From Paraescarpia echinospica (Eukaryota; Annelida; Polychaeta; Sabellida; Siboglinidae), in the NCBI GenBank assembly GCA_020002185.1, contig CM034538.1:65333740-65397739 (forward strand): a stretch of DNA of 64,000 nt, in the 5' to 3' direction. Below, one piece after another: positions 23,201 through 36,300 of this stretch; the stretch's first letter is position 1; each line of letters opens with the position of its first letter. A program made the position numbers and the translations under genes. The notes below the pieces were generated by a model. That model had not been told where the DNA came from. It saw nothing but the letters and a program-made list of their open reading frames with translations, and searched no databases.

Positions 23201-23664
23201 ATGGGTTCAAGGTACAATACATTGGCCAATCTTGAACACTTGTATCGCAACAATGAAGGATCACAACTTGTGATGCAGATTAACACAAGTATAGATAAGA
23301 GAGAGATTATAAGTGCAATCTTCCATTTAACTCCACAACAAACCTGGTAGCAAGAAAGTGGCTAATATCGTAGAAACTATTCTACACAGTGCACCAGATC
23401 TGCACCCAGCAATCTAGTGGGGCGTCTAAAAACATTGACAGCTAGCTTAAGATTGCATACATTATAATATGGCAAGGGGACCATCCAACGATCTGCAGAT
23501 CGCTACTGAACTTGAAATTAGAAAAACATGTTCCAATAAGATAGGTATGAAAAAAATGCAGTCTGCCATTTTTTTCTTAATTAACAGTGATGTTTGTGGT
23601 TAAGAAAAGAACAAAGGCTATCTTGAAACAATTAAATCCACAATGACAGGTGAAACGTGAACCA

Positions 23665-23728
23665 TACAATGGACATAACTTGTTACAATGGACATAACTT
23701 GTTACAATGGACATAACTTGTTACAATG
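23665..23728. repeat. Short tandem repeat, three units of 21 bp
   Basis: Three perfect consecutive copies of 'acaatggacataacttgtt' plus two bases. They lie about 620 bp downstream of the FRRS1 stop codon, possibly in its 3' UTR. Confidence 0.9.
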
Positions 23729-24346
23729 CAGGTATTTGTTAGCTACACTCTTTTTGACTATTACATATTTCAGGTGACAAATAATTATGCTTCAGGTCAC
23801 ATGTACCAGGAATACCAACTGGTGCCCGAGTTTGTTCCTGGGGAGTCCCAGACAGTCCTGGGAATAAGGCAGTATTTTGGATTGTTTAAAATAAAGTTTT
23901 TTCTTCTTCTTATGTTCAGCTCAGAACTCTGTATCAGACACATGTATATGACTAGAATTTGTCTTCCTTATTCCTGGCATGGAAAACTATCCTCAGTTGC
24001 CGTTAAAAATTTCACAAACAACAGAACAATCAACTGTTCGATGCTCAATGGATAAATCTAAATGGAAAAGCTTAGTTACCCATTAGTTTTCCATATTAAA
24101 ATGCAGAGGACATATTTAAGAAATGCCAAGGGGGTACTGTCCAATTTCCCCTAAATACCCTCACTATCTGATAACATGCTGCTGTGTTCCTATCAAATGA
24201 CACTCAACAAAATCCATGCCAGTAGAATTAGTGTTTTATAACAGTTTCTATCCCTGGATTGTCCAAGTCCCCCATGTGGAACAGACACTGACGTCACGTC
24301 ACAAGGGCATGTTGACACTACTGTTGACCATGTTTGTCGCAGGTGA

Positions 24347-27300
24347 TTACCCGGCCGCGACACTGATGACCATCACAAGGCCAAGGACGATGACCACGAA
24401 CAGGTAGACGGTGATGATGCGCTTCTTGAAGTGGTGACCCTGCAACAGTTAACGTCATCTGACAACGGTGTGTCAACATGGAACAGACTGTTCACCCTTC
24501 AGGTCAACGAGTGGTGCCTGTGTGTTATGTATGACGCAGATAGTTTCTATTGGGACCTTCTCAAAGCAGCCAAATATAGCTGGAATGTTCAGACCTGTGG
24601 AGTCTTTTGCTATCTTGTCATGTGCTTCATCAGTACTGGTGATGTTATGGTAGAATTATAGGACTTTATTTATGTCATCGTATAAGTCCGGAAGCTTGTA
24701 ATTCTCCCAAGCTTCTGCACATATACAATGTTGTCAGTCTACAGAACGTCATCAGTATTGATGGTAAAATCTTAGCAAGATAGCAGAAGATTACATACGG
24801 ATATATATGAATTAAAATGGATTATCATGGGCCATGTTGAGACATATGGAATGTAGATTAACACTTCATCAGTCTCAGTCTGTTAGGATATAGTTATTCT
24901 ACCAAAAGTATGTACAGAATCATAGAATGCATCATTTCAACAAAGCACAAAATAAAACATGTAAGTCAGGGAGACCATCGCTCAGACCCTGGTCTGGTCC
25001 CTACCATCAGGCTACGCTGACAATAATAACATTTGAAAAGACAAATAACTAATATTAAATGGAGCCCAAAATATGAAATTCTATGTGCAAATAAACTAGA
25101 TTACAATGAACTGCAAAAAACCCATATTACTTATGTTTATATATAAACACACATAATTATACACTATATATTTATTGCTACAACAATATCATAATACTGT
25201 AAAAGCCAAGAGGAATTTTACAAAGAAAATATTCACTTAAAATGTGTCAATAAAGCCACCTACTTATGAATTATTAATATAATTGTTCCGATGATCATAT
25301 AATCACATTACAATTGTCACATCTCTTTGAGACAAACAGATAATGGTTTTGACCAATTATTTGAATTACTCCGCCAACCGTCTTGTTGTGGGTGGATCTA
25401 GACACTCACCACTGGCTCTGGTTCACGTCCAAACAGGTCTCCACGAGGGTCATGTTTCTTGCGTAGCATAAACTCTTCCTCCCGCTCTACAAAACACAAC
25501 ACAACATGTAGAGTCTACACCACTGAAGCCACCAACACAACATGTAGAGTCTACACCACTGAAGCCACCAACACAACATGTAGAGTCTACACCACTGAAG
25601 CCACCAACACAACATCTAGAGTCTACACCACTGAAGCCACCAACACAACATCTAGAGTCTACACCACTGAAGCCACCAACACAACGTCTAGAGTCTACAC
25701 CACTGAAGCCACCAACACAACATCTAGAATCTACACCACTGAAGCCACTAACACAACATCTAGAGTCTACACCACTGAAGCCACCAACACAACGTCTAGA
25801 GTCTAAACCACTGAAGCAACCAACACAACATCTAGAGTCTACACAACTGAAGCCACCAACACAACATCTAGAGTCTACACCACTGAAGCCACCAACACAG
25901 TACTTCTGTAATAACAATCACTTCATTTATATACTAAACTAAAAAAAACTCCTTTCAGTAGTGATTACAATCTGCTAAAATTGATATAATAATAAATTAA
26001 ATATTGCTAAAAACGTGGCTAAACAAAACTGAACTAGAAAACGAAATCACACATGTAAGGTATAGAATGTAAAGTGTAGTTAAAAATGTAGTTAAATAAA
26101 TACATATACTTTGGGAGTTACATAACCCTCTGATAAAGCTACATTTCGTGTAAAGGGTAAAACTTATAATGCTCTTGTTTGTCTTGTAGGATGGCGCTAA
26201 CCACACTACATCATGCATTTTCATAATAATAATACTATTTTGTATCTATGAATTGTCTGTTTTCATAGAAGAGATAAAGATATATTATTAATACGAAAAC
26301 TATTTGATGTATCTACTACAAGTCAGTAGCCTTTAGAATAATGAGACAACATGATCCAGGCTCAGCTACAAAGTGTACCTATCACCTACTGAATTTCACA
26401 GCCAGAGGGGAAGATTTTTATTAGCATCATGCCGTATTATATTTTGATGATTTACTGCAGAAATGTGTGACAACGAGAACATACTCGTCTGCTTGCGTCC
26501 GTTGATGCAGCCATGAATCTCTAGGAGGAGTTCTATGATGAGATGGAAGAGCATGAAGGCCACCATCACCCAGGTCGTCCACCACGGCACGTGGGCCTTC
26601 GCAAGGTTCAGACCAATGAACATGGTCGGGGCTGCAACAGTCAAAGTTGTCCATCAACTGATAAATGTAATTGTCTCTAACAAATTAAATCAAGAAAAAA
26701 TTTCTATGTAGACCCATGTAGGATTTTTGTCTTTATTTTTAAAATGTTCATTAAAATTAATTATGTTTAGAAAATATATTCTCAATTCAAGAAATCTACA
26801 GACTTTTTTATTTATCTTCAAAAATTATTCTCATATCAGATTTCTTTTTTGAGATAAGAACATTTTTCTAAAACCAAGAAAGATATATTTTTGTTGTCTA
26901 CGATGCCAGAAGAATACTTTAAATCAATTGTGTTTTCTTTTAAGTTTTTACTACTGCTCATCTAACATTTTCACATCAACTATTGCAACTATTGCGAGGT
27001 CAAAGGTCACCTACTTGCGAGCACCGTTGCAACGAGTCCAACGAACCAATGGATCCAGTTGAAGATCGGGCGATTACGTGACTTCTCATTACAGCGACAT
27101 ATCGCCAAGATCGGCTGAGGTGGTCAAAGGGCAGACAGGTCAGGTCAGTTAAAATTAAATCATCGATTTCAAATTAATATTGAAAAATAGCATGCTGGAC
27201 TAGGCAGTGAATGTGAGTGCACGTATGTGGGACAATGCAGTAAAGATTAAATTACAGAAAGAACACCAGGTTTGTTGTGCTACAGCATTTAGTGATGTAC

Positions 27301-30300
27301 ACAAATAAGCGATGTCAAGTACTGTTAATAACATCAAGTTTTATTAACTCACAAACTATTTCATTAGAAAGTACATAAAGAGTATGTTATAACTTCCCAT
27401 AATGTATAAGTAAAGCGTGCGTACAATTACAAACATTACAAATTAGGGACAGGAGATTTTTCTAAGACCGAATTATACAGAATTAAACTGATTGAGATCC
27501 CAATTAAAACAAAATCTCTAATTTCAGATTACAATTTGCTTAAGTAATTAATATACTGCAAAAACTGAGTGTGGATGTAACTAATTGTGGTCCTAGGAAG
27601 AACCTCACACTATTAAAGGAAGTTTTTCTGTTTACATTAATCACGTTACACAGTGTAAACATTGTTTACTGAACCATTTTTGTTGCTGAAATTTAAGTGT
27701 TTTGGGAGGAAAAGTGTGTTTACTTTCAAAGGCATGGCCTCCGGTCCGAAGCCATGATGACAGCATGTTGACATTAGAAACTCCGTCCCAATGGCTCACG
27801 ACCTTCCTCAGAAGTTTGCTATTCAGGGACTTAAGTGACCATGCAGCAATTTTCATAAACATTGAACAGTTGAATTTAAGAGTGGTTTCTGCTCCAAATA
27901 AAACATATTTGGGTGGTCAGAATTTGTATAGTTTATACATCAGTGAATGATAAGATCTACGGCCCTCTGAAACACCTGCGGCGTACATCGACCTACATAC
28001 AAGAAACTGGAGTTACAGCCTGAGTGACTGCTGTATGATGATTTTACAAAAGAAACAAACAGAAAACCTCTTTTTAGTGTGTTTATGTAAACATGTAGAG
28101 GTCTGTACTCACATTGAGGATGCAGAAGATGGTGGTGATGATGCCCAGGATGGGGTGGGCCTTGTCTGGCAGGTTCGGCATCTGTAACACAACAAAACAG
28201 GTAGGTGAAATAACCCACAGTTTGGGACCTACACTCTAGGATCTCCAACGTTCAAGGTCCTCACATGTTGCAAGACTTCCTACGCTCTAGGAAATCCCAT
28301 GTTATCAGATCGTCCATGCTGCAGGGCCTCTGATATTCTATAACATCCCATGTTGCAAGATCTCCCATGTTACAGGACCTCCCATGTTACGGGATCTTGC
28401 ATGCAACTTTTAATATCTTTTTCTTAAGATGCATAAACCTTATTCCATGTTTACTATTTTCATATAATTTTTTTCCAATTATCTATTAATAAAAGTTTTC
28501 TTCTACCCAGTATCTATGATTGCCAATGCTAATCAATGTTATTATGATAAAAATGTGATAATTGCTAGAGTTCATCTAGATTGTAAAAAGGAAAAACATT
28601 ATGAAAATATATGATCCATCTTTACTGTTTGGATAAGCTCATGCATGGAAAATAAAAGATAAGATAAAGAATACTTTATTGATCCTCGCAGGGAATAGAA
28701 AGGAAGTTTGCATACCTGACTGTATCCTCCGACATGAATGAAGATGAGAATGAAGCCAAGGATGGTACAGAAGAAGGTGACGGACATACAGCCTCGGTGC
28801 ACCTACAAACAGTGTCAGCTTACAACGGCAGTTAACAGCTGCCTACAAGAAACAACAGGCAGCATTGTATGATTGTTTCTCTCTAATTAACCGAAAGTTG
28901 GTTTCTTTCATGACAATCTTCTCACATAACTTTGTGAATATATATATATAATACAAGTATACTTTATATTTAATTAGTAATGAAGAAATTAAATATGTAT
29001 AAATGTCAACACAGTAGCACTGGGAGTTGCCATGTATTTGTTGAGACTTGGCCCTGTGAGAACCACTACGAAGTGCAATCTTTTCATGATAGATTCATAA
29101 ATCATGCATGCATTTTGCTGGAAAGTGATCATTCTGTTCACTATACAAAACCATTGTAAATCGTACTTGTGCCAAAAGCTTAAATAAGAAACAGTTGCAA
29201 TATTCATTCTTATGTCATGCAAAGTGTAACAAGATCCTGATAACAAACTGTCAAAGCTACATTGACAACTTATTTTAAAGTTTTTTATCTGGTGTGGTGA
29301 CAATAATCTTGTATGTGCGTTTGTAAGTGTGTATGTGTGCACAGCGTGCAGGAATGAAATAAGGATGCTACAATTGGGTATATTTAAACATTTTACTGTT
29401 ACATTGGAATTTGCCTGTCAAGAATAAAATGAATGACTGACTCACTGCAAACCAGACTTTCTCGTTGCACAGCCGACTATTGGGCCACATTGGCTTGTAG
29501 TACTTGGCCATGATGAGGGCGGTACTGGCACACATCATCCAGCCAATCAGCATCAAGATACCTGCAGGGGTCAGAAGTCAACAGCAGCAATGAATCCTGG
29601 GAAGTTAGCTGCACACAGAATGGGTTGGGCCAAGATATTTGATTGGACATCGCATATCTAACGCATTGTACAAACCCTAAAAATGGCAATTAAGAACCTT
29701 TAACAAATGTGGAATTTTGAGGCATTACTTCTGCTGAAGAGCCACAGATTAAATTGAAAGTTTGGCACCCAAGATGCAAACCATCTAGGAGGAAAATATT
29801 AACATACATACAGGGCCTCACCCAGGATCAAATTTTTGCCAGTCCAATTTTTTTCCGACATGCTACAAAGCGCGGTCGGGCATGCGATCGGACGCACGAT
29901 CGGACGCGCGATCGAACGTATTGAATGAGAATTCCTAATTTGTATGTATATTTTTTTTTAAAGCATGTGATTCACATTTTAATGCCATTGACAATATAAC
30001 ACATATAAGTTGTTTCATTAGAACACATTTAATTGCCAGAATTTTCAAAATTACTTACAAAACTATAAGTATACAAATTAGCAAACATATTTAATGTGGA
30101 ATGCCAATTTTTATATACAATTAAAATGTGTGTATACAAATTGTATACAAGGTCTGATAGACTATGGAAGCTAATATTCGGAATTTTAAAGCATTCAATT
30201 TTTTTTTGTAGAAGTATCATATAATATTAGAAATACTACAGTTCGATTTTGTTTAATTTCTAAAACAAAATATTACATTGACAAATATTGTTTTTAATAA

Positions 30301-33300
30301 GTCGCCATGCAATGGCCGTAATCAGTTACAGTGATTAATTAAAACATTGTGTATTCATGTTGCTGTGAATGTTTCAATTGTTAAACTATAAATCAGTCAA
30401 GACCTTAATTAATTTAATTAGCAAGCGTAGCTCCATGCCTTGGACAACCCAACACAAAACAACGCGCGATGAACGGGACTCGCCACGGCAATGGCCAATG
30501 CCCTAAAAATAGCGCAGACGAAACTGAATCTAGCACAGTCGCCATACATTCAGCCTGCATGCTCCACTGCACGCTGATTGTCGCAATCCTGTTCAAAAAT
30601 GATGCGACAACGTCGAACAAAATTTAATTTCCGCACTTGTAAATCATGTTTAATTATCACACAACATACACAATTTGAATAGTGGAAAACTGACAAATAG
30701 CATTGGTGATGCACGAAGTTGTATATATCGGGCGATAACATAGGTAAACCGACATGTTTACACTTCAACTGATCGTAACTTTTGTTTCTCTGACGGCATC
30801 AATTTCGTGTAACATCAACAGTCGGGGCTGCCTACCTGACAAAAACAATTTCCATAATGACCCCCCGTCGCACCCGCCCCGGTCCCTGGTCCACAAGGTT
30901 GCCAATCAAATCTTTGTCTGAAGTAAATACAGTGACAAGTCCAGCCTGTTGACGGTGCCTGGGAATCCAGGAAGTTACTCATTTAATCATCAAAAGTAGA
31001 TATACTTTGTTTCAACATAATTATTGTGTGCTACACTGTAACTCCTGTCGGCAGTTAAAGGTCGTCCGTTAGCACTTCAAAGGGATGCTTGTTTCTTCTT
31101 CTATGTGCCATGTCTGTCACAGACGTTGGCGATCATGGCCCTCCAAACCACACGGTCTGGTCGTGTGTAGTTTGTAGCAGTTCTGTTGTGCTCTTTCCAC
31201 ACCATGTTGAAAGACTATCTATTATTTTTATTCTCTGGCATCCTCTGGATCTTTTTCCTTCGATCTTTCCTGTTGTTACTATTTGTTCTAACTTTTTCTT
31301 TCTCATGACATGGCCTATAAATCATGCTTGTTGTGTTCTAACTTTGTTGATGATCTTTCTTTTTGATTTGGCTGTCCTAAGGATGACTTCATTGCTTTGC
31401 TTTCTAATCCATGGCACTCGCAGCATTCTTCTTAAGAACCACATTTCAGTGGCTTCTATGTTTTTTTGTGATCTTTTGGTTATTGTCCAGGATTCACATC
31501 CATATAGCAATATGGGCTCTATGTAACATTGCAGTACACGTTTTCTCACTTCAATTGATATATTTTTATTTGTTAAAATGTTTTTCATGTGGTGAAAAGC
31601 TGTTTTGGCTTGAGCAATTCTTCTCTTTATCTCATCGTTGCATCGACCGTCGGATGTTATTAGTGATCCCAGATAGTTAAACGTTCGGACTTGCTTCAAA
31701 ACAGTGCCATATGCTATCACGTTGCATGTTGGAGTGTAATTTTTCTTTGAGATGACCATGATTTCTGTTTTCTTTTTGTTCAGGGACAGACCTTTTTTCT
31801 CACTTTCCCTTACTACTGTATCTAGCATCTGTTGTAGATCTATTTCGTTCTCAGCAATCAATACCGTGTCGTCTGCATATTGTAAATAATTCATGTTGTA
31901 TCCCCCTACTTGAATGCCTGGCATATCTTCTAATGTGCGTAAGATAATCTCATTGTATAGTGAAAAGAGATCGGGTGATAGGACACACCCTTGTCTTACA
32001 CCACGTTTTATTTCTTGAAATTACTGATGTCATTTTCTATTCGTATTGCTGCTGTTTGTTCCCAGTACAGATTTCTCACAACTCTCAGATCTTTCCCATC
32101 AATATTCAAACTGTCCAGCATTGATATGATTTCTTCATGACGAACTCTGTCAAATGCCTTTGTGTAATCAATAAAACATACATACAGATCTTTCTGCACT
32201 TCCAGTGCTCTCTCAGTCAGTGTTCGTAGGATGTATATTGCATTACTTGTACCTTTATCTTCTACAAATCCAAATTGTTCTTCAGCAATTTCCGGCTTTA
32301 TTTTGTTTCTCATTCTGGTCATAATAATTTTAAGCAACATCTTGGTGTAGTGACTCATGAGACTAATTCTACGGTGTAGTTCACATTCAATCGCACCTGG
32401 TTTCTTTGGTATTGCTACAAAAATGGATCTGGATAAATCAGTTGGGATTCGTCCGCTGTCATATATTTTGTTCAAGAAATATTTTATTGTAACTTATTGG
32501 ATGTTTAGCAACATTACATTGCGTTAATTACAGCTGTCAAAGTGCCTGCATGGTCAGACATGCCCAAGTGTTTACGTCTGTAGAGCATCACTGTGAGAAA
32601 GACAGCACCAGTGAATAGCCAATAATCATACAAAGAGCTTCTAAATTTACAACACACAGCAGGAACATTATAATTATTACTAACAATCAATGACAAAGTT
32701 AAATTGTTGTACTCAAATAAACCCTTTCAATACAAAATTGAGTTTTATATTGCAAATACAACAATTATAATACTCATTTTATATTATTCTAAGACATTTT
32801 ATAATTACATCCATAACTTTAAGAAAACCATAACTATTTAATGTAATTTAATGGTTCTACCTAACGTCATCTTCATTTACTTTTTTTACTATATAATTCT
32901 ACACCTGTACATTTTATTAATGTCTAGGCACGCATTAATGACACTGATAATAATATGCTCACGTACTACCACATGCCACGTGCCACGGCAGTCATCAGCA
33001 GGTTGGTGGCAGTCAAAGTTGTAACATTGTACACAGGCACAGCATTGGATGGGTCACCATACTGACTTTGTAGAACTTGTAGTGGATTAAATATGTGTTG
33101 ATAAATTGTAACAAGTGAATGAGACAGTTTCTTCAGGGTATCTCGAGCAGCATTATTTATAGATTTAGCAATTCTTTAATGTGTATCATTTTCTGTAGTC
33201 GGATATTTGTATTCCCGTAATACGGTGGCAGTTTGCCTGCAACAGTGAACACCAACACATCTCCTCGTTGGTTGATTAAAATCCATACGATCCCAATATG

Positions 33301-36300
33301 ATTACAAGTGTGGGTTTTCGATCGTGACCTGTGTTTTTGCGAAAACCGTACCTTCGCGATGCGCCATCGGCATGAAATTCTTAGCACGCATTTTCACTAA
33401 ATCACGGACGACAAGTTCGTCAAATAAAGGAATACTTCTAAAAACTTTCTACCATTGTAAAGGATGTTATGTTGTCGTTCCAATGATATTAAATATGTAT
33501 CATTTAACGAGGACTGAACGATGTAAGGACTGCGTGACCGGTGGTTTGTCATAGTTTTGCACCAGATCTGGCCAGATCCAACAGCCGCAGCGGCCAATGT
33601 GGTAATGCTAGTTAGTTACTGTGATAGTCACTGTTGTCTGTTAGTGGTCGCTGGTGCCTTTGATGCGATTACAATTACGTCTAGGAAATCGTTTGGGAAC
33701 GGAAAGAGCGGGTTCTTCCCAGGCACTAATAATTACAGCAATACACTCAATTGGTGCCTGCGTAACATCACCCAATCAGTGCACTAAACTGTGCAATCCA
33801 GCCTCGTCGTAATCGACAAGTGCTTATTGGAACTCCTCGCCCTGATTATTTGGTCTACGCAAGTGTTGCCTGCTTTTCAAACAACCACCGCTAGCGGTTA
33901 GGTGACAATTACCCTAGCAAGTCGAGGCCTTGGTTTCTGGCGTGTGTCGGGCAGCTGGCCAGGCGATCCGGGTGGTCGATTTTCAAAACCAATCTCAGTA
34001 CATTTTGTAACTGGTTTTGCGGCAGATTCAATTACGTCGTAAAAATGGCATGGGCAGCACAAAAATACGGCATGGATGGATATGGAAGCGCCAGCCTGGC
34101 GGACCCGTCCACAATCAATTTCACCCCGTCCAAAATCGCGATTTTCGAATTTTACCCGTCCAAATGACGGGTGGACGGGTCTCTGGGTGAGGCCCTGCAT
34201 ACATATGGTAGTTCGATTATAATTGGATGAAGCACTGACCGTGTATCTTGGCGAGAGGGTAGCGGGCAGTACCATTGATGTCCACTAAGTCCTTCATCGA
34301 CACCATCGATTTGGACACGTATGGCTGTTTACCCGGCTCCAACACGTGCATCTTCTTCATACCTGGCAGTGGCAAACACACCCGTGGAAAACGTGTCGAC
34401 TAATAACGCAGGCTTTTATAACACACCCTGGTGGTGATGATGTCACATGATCACGAGTATGTAACTAATAAGTAACTAAATATTGTAAAAGTGTGCCAAC
34501 TGAAATACATCTTGAAATATGACTTGAAAGGCACCACCATATGTATATATATGTATGTCATCCCTGGTGAACATGTGACTATGCAACACAAGCCCTTCAT
34601 TTTTATTGTGCGTATCCAGAAGAGGAGGGAGACTAAAAGTGTGGGGCGAAAGACCATTAACTGGTGGAAATGTCATGGACACAGCCAGAGCATATAGAGA
34701 CAGATTGATATCAGAGTATGGGAAATTCCGGCTAACAACAGGAACTGTGGAGGAAGAGTGGAAGCACTTTAAGGATGCTTTTATTGGATCAGCAGAGGAG
34801 CTATGTGGCAGAACATCTGGTAAGGGAGGTGCTTCCTCGAAGAGAACAAATAAAACATGGTGGACCGAAGAAGTAGGGAATGCAATTGGAGAAAAGAGCG
34901 AGGTATGGAAAGAAATAAGGGGATCAAGGGGAATGGAGGACAACCGGGCAATGCCTTACAGCAGCAGTATGGACAGAAAAAGAATGCAGCTAGGAGAGCT
35001 GTGGATAAAGCAGAGAGAAATGAAAGAGGAGCTACACAGAACGCTAGATGAGAACAGTAGAAAGAAGATGATCTACAACACGGCTCGAGAGAGGGGTGAG
35101 GACAGCAAAGATGTAAAAACTGGAAGTGTGATTAAGGACAAGGATGGACAGCTAGTTACGGACAGGAAAGATGTGCTACATGTCTGGGAAGAGTATTTCA
35201 AGACTGCTCAACCAAAAAGAAAGCAAAGAACTAGATCTGCCAAGTGCAGTAGAGGGAAAAATAAAAGTGAAGGAGATTGTGGATGAAGAGGTAGAGAGAG
35301 CAATGAAGAAGATGAAGAAAGGACAGGCAACTGGCATTGATGAAGTACGAGTGGAAATGCTGGTGGTGGCCAAACGCGTGGGAATCTGGTGGACGAAAAG
35401 AATTGTTGAATACCTGCATGAGAGAGAGAAAGATCCCAGAGGAGTGGAGAATAGGGATGACAGTTCTAATATGAAAGAAAGAAAGAAAGGGAGATATGCA
35501 TGACCCAGAGAAATACAGAGGCATCACGTTGCTGAGCCACATGCTGAAGATGGAGAGAATCCTGGATGGACGGATAAGAACAATAGTGGAAGGAGAAATC
35601 GGAGAAGAACAACAGGGCTTCAGAAGAGGAAGAGGTACAGCTGATGGAATGTTTGCGCTGAGACAGCTGATCGAAAAGAAGTTGGAAGGTCAGGAGAGTA
35701 TGGATGTGGGTTTTATAGACGTGGAGAAAATTTATGACATGCTACCGAGAAAGATGGCAATGGCAACACTGAGATGTATGGGGGTCCCAGAGGAAGAGGT
35801 CAGGATGGTGGAAGGGACATATGAAGAAATGAAGGGCAGAGGGGTGTGTGGACCTGGAATCTCAGAAGAATTCAAAGTGAACATTGGCTTGAGACAGGGG
35901 AGTGCCCTGAGCCCACGACTGTTTATCGAAGTGATAAGTAGAAAGACCAGTACGAAAGATATTTTCCAGAAACTAATGTATGCAGATGATCTAGTGGTGG
36001 TTGCAGACAGGGAACTGGATTTACAGGAACAACTGAGAGTGGAAGGATATTTTCAGTTAACACGGACTGAAAGGGAATCTGGAGAAGACAGAGGTGGTGT
36101 GGATTGGGCAACAAAGCAAAGAACTGGAAATACACCTGGAGGGGAAGAAACTAAAACAAAGAGAAAGTTTTGTATACCTAGGCGGAGCAGTATGTGGGGA
36201 TGGCTCCTCAGAGACAGAAATTCACAGGAGAATACAAGCCGGGGCAAATGCATGGAGGAAAGTAGAAGGTGATGGGAGACAGGCACATATCACGAAAACT

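Larger units (their letters stand above)
19948..24346. other. Intergenic region between the 128-aa gene and FRRS1
   Basis: No coding exon could be supported. The left part holds the 3' UTR of the plus-strand gene (polyadenylation signals AATAAA at 20,232 and 20,532). The right part must hold the 3' UTR of the minus-strand FRRS1 gene, whose stop codon is at 24,347. A two-unit direct repeat of about 43 bp containing 'gttcgaaaagg' lies at 20,808-20,884. The remainder is AT-rich and looks like unrecognised repeat sequence. Confidence 0.5.

Noticed and set aside
25496..25900. CRISPR-like array
   Set aside because: Units are contiguous with no unique spacers, in a eukaryotic intron.
25450..25917. 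155-codon and 115-codon frames in the 36-bp array
   Set aside because: They follow from an in-frame minisatellite that is intronic in FRRS1; both strands are open equally.
31089..31526. 145-codon plus-strand frame
   Set aside because: It is the antisense shadow of the LINE reverse transcriptase encoded on the minus strand.
33898..34275. 125-codon minus-strand frame at the right end of the hAT element as transposase
   Set aside because: No hAT transposase motifs; it overlaps FRRS1 exon 8 sequence in another frame and runs across the transposon terminus.
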